10,865 nt of DNA from an uncultured Collinsella sp. (lineage in GTDB: Bacteria > Actinomycetota > Coriobacteriia > Coriobacteriales > Coriobacteriaceae), in assembly GCA_900541285.1 (NCBI GenBank), contig UQJA01000066.1, forward strand, positions 1-10,865, given 5' to 3'. A model generated the notes under the pieces. That model saw nothing but the letters and a program-made list of their open reading frames with translations, did no database searches and was not told where the DNA came from. Position numbers and translations under genes: made by a program. Positions 6,810-10,865 of this stretch are shown piece after piece; positions within the stretch are counted from its first letter, which is position 1, and every line of letters starts with the position of its first letter.

Positions 6810-7584
6810 TAGCGAAGCCCTGCTTAGGGTCTCACATCTGACTAAAACGTATCCCATGCCGGGATCAGGTTTTAAGCGTCAGACCTTTACCGCCGTGGAC
6901 GATCTGTCGTTTGAGATCGCACCGGGCGAGGTCTATGGCCTGGTTGGCGAATCCGGATCGGGCAAGTCGACGACTGGACGCCTGATCTGTGGTCTCGAGC
7001 GTGCGGATTCCGGCTCGATTGTCTATCGTGGGCACGACCTCGCCACGATGTCGGAGCGCGAACGCAAGGCGGTTCGCCGCGAAATCCAGCTGGTATTCCA
7101 GGATAGCTCTACGGCTTTTGACCCACGTAACCGTGTCGGCCGCATTTTGGAGGAGCCGCTGATTATCGCCGGCGTGCGCGATGCGGATGAGCGCCATGAG
7201 CGCGCGCTCTCGGCCCTGGCCTCGGTCGGTCTTCTGACAGAGCATTATGACCGCTATCCGCACGACCTTTCGGGGGGACAGCGTCAGCGACTCAATCTGG
7301 CACGGGCGCTTATTTGCGAGCCGCGCCTTGTGGTATGCGACGAGCCGGTCTCGGCGCTTGACGTGTCCGTTCAGGCCCAAGTGCTCAACTTACTTCGCGA
7401 CCTGCAGCGCACGACGGGCGTGGCGCTGCTGTTTATCACGCATGATATGCGTGTGGTTCGGCATATGTCCGACCGGATTGGCGTGCTCTACCACGGTCGT
7501 CTTGTCGAGGAAGGCGCGGTCGAGGACGTGATCGCGCACCCGAGCGATCCGTATACGCAGGAGCTTATCGACGCCATTCCCTAG
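6799..7584 (+). CDS. Peptide-type ABC transporter ATP-binding protein, DppF/OppF-like, short C-terminus
   Basis: This 261-residue second ATPase of the importer has all catalytic motifs: Walker A GESGSGKS (50-57), Q-loop VFQDSSTAFDPRNRVG (99-114), signature LSGGQRQR (157-164), Walker B LVVCDEPVSALD (177-188) and the switch histidine H215 in FITHD. The protein ends at YTQELIDAIP, right after the nucleotide-binding domain. Most OppF/DppF proteins continue for some 50-70 residues with a PGxxP and cysteine-containing region, so this one looks naturally short. The next ORF shows no trace of the missing part. Start ATG 6799 follows AAAGGGAAG and overlaps the previous gene by 11 bases. An in-frame ATG at 6751 lies deep in the upstream gene and has no clear ribosome site. 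Confidence 0.92.
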
Positions 7585-7597
7585 AGGATGCTTCCTT

Positions 7598-7626
7598 TTG
7601 GGTATGGCGTGGGTTTGTTGTTTAAT
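7598..7626 (+). promoter_or_regulatory. Candidate promoter before DCCP-B
   Basis: TTGGGT (7598-7603, weak -35) is spaced 17 bases from TTTAAT (7621-7626, 5 of 6 matches to TATAAT), 35 bases before the ATG at 7661. The 76-base gap is comparatively T-rich. It would let DCCP-B and its activator be transcribed apart from the importer. Motif match only; no terminator is visible after the upstream ATPase, so read-through is equally possible. Confidence 0.3.
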
Positions 7627-7660
7627 TGTCGGTATATCGGTGCAAGAGAGGGGAATTACT

Positions 7661-8824
7661 ATGGTCGATATCGAGGAACAGCCGTTACCGCGCACGTTTG
7701 AGGAGTTCAACGAGCAGCGCAAGGCGGCGTTTATTCGCGTTAAGGATTATAAGCAGGCGGGTAATCGCCTGGTCGGCTTTTTGTGCAGCTATACGCCGCT
7801 CGAGATTATCGATGCCGCGGGGGCTGCGAGCGTGGCGCTGTGCGGTACGTCCGATGAGGTGATTCCCGAGGCCGAGAAGGTGCTGCCGGCAAATCTGTGT
7901 CCGCTCATCAAGTCGACGTACGGTTTTGCCTACTCGCAAAAGTGTCCGTTTACGTACTTTAGCGACATGATTATCGGCGAGACCACCTGCGACGGCAAAA
8001 AGAAGATGTACGAACTGCTCAACGAGCTCAAGCGTACGCACATCCTGCATCTTCCGCAGGGTCGCGATCGCGCCTACGAGCGTGAAGGCTGGTACGAGGA
8101 GTGCCGCCTGCTCAAGGAGGAGCTCGAGGGCTTCTACGGCATCACGATTACCGACGATGACCTGCGCGCTGCTGTCCGTCGTCGCAATCGCCTGCGTGCC
8201 GCCCAGCTCGAGATGTTCGCCCTGCAGGCCAACCAGCCGGCTGCCATGAGCGGCGTCGACCTGATGAGCACCATGTTTGCCGGCACGTTCAGCTTTGATA
8301 TCGAGGCCTATACGCAGCAGCTGGAGCAAAAGGTTGCCAAGCTGCGCGAGGCCTACGACGCGGGCGAGCGCCCGGTCGCGGCGGATGCAAAGCGCATTCT
8401 GATCACCGGTTGCCCAGTGGGCGGCGTAATCAACAAGATCGGTCGCACCATTGAGTCCAACGGCGGCGTGGTCGTGTGCATGGACGACTGCTCGGGTGAG
8501 CGCACGGCGGCCATGATGATCGACTCGGAGGCTCCCGATATCCTGCGCGCCATCGCCGACCGTTACCTGGACATCAACTGCTCGGTCATGACGCCCAACG
8601 ACGGTCGTATGGAAAACACGCTGGCCATGTGCGAGAAGTACCACGTCGATGGCGTAGTGGAGAACGTGCTGCAGGCGTGCCATACCTTTAACGTTGAGAG
8701 CGCACGCATGCAAGAGGCTGTCGAGGTTGCGGGTATTCCGTATATGAAGATCGAGACTGACTACAGCAACGGCGACATGGGCCAGATCGAGACGCGCATC
8801 GCTGCCTTCATCGAAACCCTGTAG
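7661..8824 (+). CDS. Double-cubane-cluster-type reductase / 2-hydroxyacyl-CoA dehydratase family protein, YjiM-like (DCCP-B)
   Basis: This 387-residue paralogue of the protein at 863 closely follows the pattern of E. coli YjiM, a double-cubane-cluster protein relative that works with an ATP-hydrolysing activator. Cysteine motifs in order are GFLC (C42), ALC (C61), NLCPLIKS (C80), KCP (C95), GETTCDGKKK (C110), TGCP (C251), DDCSG (C277), INC (C307) and QACHTF (C340, H341). TDY (367-368 region) and RIAAFIETL at the end match the family. It acts in the cytoplasm as an oxygen-sensitive electron-accepting enzyme; the substrate is unknown. Start ATG 7661 follows AGAGGGG by 7 bases. An upstream in-frame ATG at 7598 would add 21 non-conserved residues through the candidate promoter. 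The activator gene follows after 104 bases. A dehydratase role is less likely because no second subunit or CoA-transferase is adjacent. Confidence 0.88.
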   Translation: MVDIEEQPLPRTFEEFNEQRKAAFIRVKDYKQAGNRLVGFLCSYTPLEIIDAAGAASVALCGTSDEVIPEAEKVLPANLCPLIKSTYGFAYSQKCPFTYFSDMIIGETTCDGKKKMYELLNELKRTHILHLPQGRDRAYEREGWYEECRLLKEELEGFYGITITDDDLRAAVRRRNRLRAAQLEMFALQANQPAAMSGVDLMSTMFAGTFSFDIEAYTQQLEQKVAKLREAYDAGERPVAADAKRILITGCPVGGVINKIGRTIESNGGVVVCMDDCSGERTAAMMIDSEAPDILRAIADRYLDINCSVMTPNDGRMENTLAMCEKYHVDGVVENVLQACHTFNVESARMQEAVEVAGIPYMKIETDYSNGDMGQIETRIAAFIETL

Positions 8825-8831
8825 GTGATGG

Positions 8832-8864
8832 TATGTGACAAAGGGACTGCCCCTTTGTCACATA
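8832..8864 (+). repeat. Perfect 14-bp inverted repeat (REP-like palindrome)
   Basis: TATGTGACAAAGGG (8832-8845) and CCCTTTGTCACATA (8851-8864) are exact reverse complements around the loop ACTGC. It starts 8 bases after the DCCP-B stop and has no T tract after it, so it is not a standard terminator. The form (TGTGACAAAGGG with its mirror) resembles a palindrome I recall as dispersed in gut actinobacterial genomes; that is memory, not a search. It may act as an mRNA-stabilising hairpin between DCCP-B and the activator. Confidence 0.6.
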
Positions 8865-8928
8865 TGAGGGAGGATGCCAAGGCGCCTGAACGCGCCGCTA
8901 CCTTTGATGTTTAGATTGGGAGAGGGCC

Positions 8929-9693
8929 ATGATAGGGATCGGGATCGATATCGGGTCTACGGCGGCTAAGGCCGCTGTGGTCGATGGGGAAGGTTCGGTG
9001 GCGTGGACGTGCGTGCAGCCAACCGGGTTCTCCTCGGTTGATGCGGCCGAGCGTCTGCGCGGCGAGCTTGCCGCGGCTGGCTATGACGTGGCTGCCGACG
9101 ACGTGCGCGTGATCGCGACCGGCTACGGCCGTGTCGCCGTGCCCTATGCGCACAAGGTCGTGACCGAGATTACCTGCCACGGCACCGGTGCCGTGCGCCT
9201 GTTTGGCGACCACGGCACCGTGATCGACGTGGGCGGTCAGGACACCAAGGTCATTCAGCTTAAAAGTGGCCGCGTGGCCAAGTTTGCCATGAACGACAAG
9301 TGCGCCGCCGGCACGGGGCGCTTTTTGGAGATCATGGCCGACCGCCTAGGCATTTCCCAGCAGCTGATGGCCGACCTGGCGCGTTCCGGCGAACCCACCA
9401 AGATCAGCAGCATGTGCACGGTGTTTGCCGAAAGCGAGGTCATCAGCCTCATCGGTCGCGGTGAGCCGCGCGAGAACATTGCGCGTGGCGTGATCGACAG
9501 CGTGGTCTCGCGCGTTGCGACCATGGCTGGGCAGGCGGCGGGCGCTCCGTACTATCTGACCGGTGGCCTGTGCGAGAACGTCTACGTTGTGGAGCGGCTG
9601 GCCGCGCTGCTGGGGTCTCCGGTCACCACCTCGCCCCAGGCTCGCTTTGCCGGTGCCATCGGCGCGGCGATTCGCGCCGCCTCCTTGACCTAG
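8929..9693 (+). CDS. ATP-dependent iron-sulfur activator/reductase of the double-cubane protein (YjiL / HgdC-type, acyl-CoA dehydratase activase)
   Basis: This 254-residue ASKHA-fold ATPase works as a homodimer with one [4Fe-4S] cluster shared between subunits. ATP hydrolysis drives a low-potential electron onto the partner reductase. Visible motifs: the phosphate loop GIDIGSTAAKA (5-15), VIDVGGQDTKVIQ (98-110), NDKCAAGTGRFLE (122-134) with cluster cysteine C125, SMCTVFAESE (161-170) with cluster cysteine C163, TGG (211-213) and a C-terminal FAGAIGAA. The length matches single-domain activators and the pattern is close to E. coli YjiL. Start ATG 8929 follows GGGAGAGGG (8918-8925 region). It lies downstream of DCCP-B, the same pairing as yjiM-yjiL, so that is its most likely partner. 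It is the only activator in the window and may also serve DCCP-A. Confidence 0.92.
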   Translation: MIGIGIDIGSTAAKAAVVDGEGSVAWTCVQPTGFSSVDAAERLRGELAAAGYDVAADDVRVIATGYGRVAVPYAHKVVTEITCHGTGAVRLFGDHGTVIDVGGQDTKVIQLKSGRVAKFAMNDKCAAGTGRFLEIMADRLGISQQLMADLARSGEPTKISSMCTVFAESEVISLIGRGEPRENIARGVIDSVVSRVATMAGQAAGAPYYLTGGLCENVYVVERLAALLGSPVTTSPQARFAGAIGAAIRAASLT

Positions 9694-9707
9694 GGGTGTG
9701 CCGCGAC

Positions 9708-10865
9708 ATGCGCATCCTCAATATCTCGGCACAAAAACCAGATAGCACCGGCAGCGGCACCTACCTTGCCGCGCTCGTGCGCGAGCAGATCGAGACGGGG
9801 CATCGCGCTGCCGTGCTTTGCGGCGCGGCACCGGGCGACACGCAAGGTGACATCCCGGCGGGCGTACCTGTCTATACCGTCGACTTCGACACCCCTGAGC
9901 TGCCCTTTCATATCTGCGGTATGTCCGATGTCATGCCCTATCCCTCCACACGCTATCGTGACCTGACGCCTTCGATGCTCAAGGCATTTGAGCGGGCATT
10001 TGCTGCTGCAATCGATCGGGCGGTGGCTGAGTTTCGGCCCGATCTGGTGCTCTGCCATCACCTGTATCTGGTGACCGCATTGGCGCGCGAGTGCGTCCGG
10101 GGCGTGCCGGTTGTTGCCGTGTGCCATTCGACCGACCTGCGCCAGCTGCGTTCGCATGCGCTCGAGCGCGATCGCATCGTAAGTGCGGTTCGTCGGCTCG
10201 ATGCCGTCTTTGCGCTCCATGCTGAGCAGGCTGAGCAGATTGGCCTGGTGTGCGGCGTCGATGCCGATCGCATCCACGTGATTGGGACGGGCTACGACCA
10301 TCGCGTCTTCTGCCGCGACGCAAGCGTGGCGAGGCAGCCGGGATCGCTTGTGTACGTGGGCAAGATTTGCTTTAAAAAGGGCGTCGAGTCGCTGGTTCGA
10401 GCTGTGTCATTGCCGATTGACGATGGCGTCCGCTCATCTGGCTTGGTACTTGTGGGCGGCCGCGGGGACGATGCCGAGTACGCGCGTATCGAGCGCTTGA
10501 CCGCGGCCTCGGATGTGCCGGTGACGCTGGCGGGGCGCCTGGATAGCGATGAACTCGTGCGTGCCTACCGCAGTTCCGACGTCTTTGTGCTGCCTTCGTT
10601 TTACGAAGGTTTGCCGCTCGTGACGATCGAGGCCCTCGCGTGCGGCTGCAAAGTTGTGGCGACCGATTTGCCCGGCGTTCGTCCCTGGATGGCGGCGATG
10701 CTTCCCGGTGCTCCCGTGACGTGGGTGGCGTCGCCGCGTATGACGGATGTCGACACGCCCGTGGCGGCCGACCTTCCGTTGTTTGAGCGCGCACTGGCAG
10801 ATGCTATCGCGCAGGCGCTTGCGGCTCCCCCCTCGGCCGTTCGGGCCGCCGGGGGTTCTCCCCTA
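9708..10865 (+). CDS. Glycosyltransferase, GT4 family-like (3' end outside window)
   Basis: An open frame of 386 codons runs from ATG 9708 to the window edge with no stop. The N-terminal half starts MRILNISAQKPDSTGSGTYL, the acceptor-binding Rossmann pattern of GT-B enzymes. The C-terminal half has YVGKICFKKGVESL, then LVGGRGDD, then SDVFVLPSFYEGLPLVTIEA with the EG motif at E300-G301 (E300 of the nucleotide-sugar site), then ACGCKVVATDLPGV. These are GT4 (RfaB/glycogen synthase-like) donor-domain features. It should transfer a sugar from a nucleotide sugar, probably in cell-surface polysaccharide or glycolipid synthesis; donor and acceptor are unknown. The gap to the activator gene is 14 bases, with AGGGGTG overlapping the upstream stop as ribosome site, so the two are probably co-transcribed. 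I see no functional link to the reductases. Confidence 0.88.
   Translation, partial: MRILNISAQKPDSTGSGTYLAALVREQIETGHRAAVLCGAAPGDTQGDIPAGVPVYTVDFDTPELPFHICGMSDVMPYPSTRYRDLTPSMLKAFERAFAAAIDRAVAEFRPDLVLCHHLYLVTALARECVRGVPVVAVCHSTDLRQLRSHALERDRIVSAVRRLDAVFALHAEQAEQIGLVCGVDADRIHVIGTGYDHRVFCRDASVARQPGSLVYVGKICFKKGVESLVRAVSLPIDDGVRSSGLVLVGGRGDDAEYARIERLTAASDVPVTLAGRLDSDELVRAYRSSDVFVLPSFYEGLPLVTIEALACGCKVVATDLPGVRPWMAAMLPGAPVTWVASPRMTDVDTPVAADLPLFERALADAIAQALAAPPSAVRAAGGSPL

Noticed and set aside
7598..7660. Upstream in-frame ATG at 7598 as the start of DCCP-B
   Set aside because: ATG 7661 has AGAGGGG at proper spacing and gives an N-terminus matching YjiM-type proteins. The added 21 residues look like translated intergenic DNA.
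7685..8713. 342-residue open frame on the - strand, opposite DCCP-B
   Set aside because: It is a shadow of a well-supported gene with conserved cysteine motifs, with no ribosome site or domain of its own.
8864..8914. 16-codon ORF from ATG 8864 between DCCP-B and the activator
   Set aside because: No ribosome site precedes it, and the ATG is part of the inverted repeat arm.

Overview
The window looks like chromosome from a strictly anaerobic, GC-rich bacterium. A Collinsella-like gut actinobacterium (Coriobacteriia) is my best guess. The guess rests on the strong G/C third-position bias, the Tat lipoprotein, oxygen-sensitive iron-sulfur enzymes of the 2-hydroxyacyl-CoA dehydratase superfamily, and a spacer palindrome of a kind I associate with that group. 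The taxon is inference only. Every coding region I can support lies on the + strand.

Layout: (1) 2-433 is the C-terminal end of a molybdate-type ABC ATPase, closed by a terminator-like hairpin. (2) 434-862 is a 429-bp leader holding a candidate promoter, a long imperfect palindrome, a 22-codon ORF behind the best Shine-Dalgarno site in the window, and sequences able to pair with the next gene's ribosome site. (3) 863-2146 encodes a double-cubane-cluster-type reductase (DCCP-A). (4) 2331-7584 is a complete peptide-type ABC importer: a Tat-exported lipoprotein binding protein, two permeases and two ATPases. The last four genes are packed tightly or overlap, and hairpins separate DCCP-A from the binding protein and the binding protein from the permeases. 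(5) 7661-8824 encodes a second, divergent DCCP paralogue (DCCP-B, YjiM-like). (6) 8929-9693 encodes the matching ATP-dependent iron-sulfur activator/reductase (YjiL/HgdC-like), after a spacer with a perfect 14-bp inverted repeat. (7) 9708 to the window end is an incomplete GT4-type glycosyltransferase.

Main interpretation: two DCCP-type reductases and one activator bracket a dedicated importer. No CoA-transferase or CoA-ligase is visible, so a classical 2-hydroxyacyl-CoA dehydration pathway is not supported here. A consistent model is a substrate-capture and reduction locus: the importer brings in a peptide-like or other small ligand, and the activator spends ATP to push low-potential electrons onto one or both double-cubane enzymes, which reduce the ligand or a product of it. 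The substrate is unknown. Protein family assignments are firm. The joint function, operon boundaries and leader regulation are inference.
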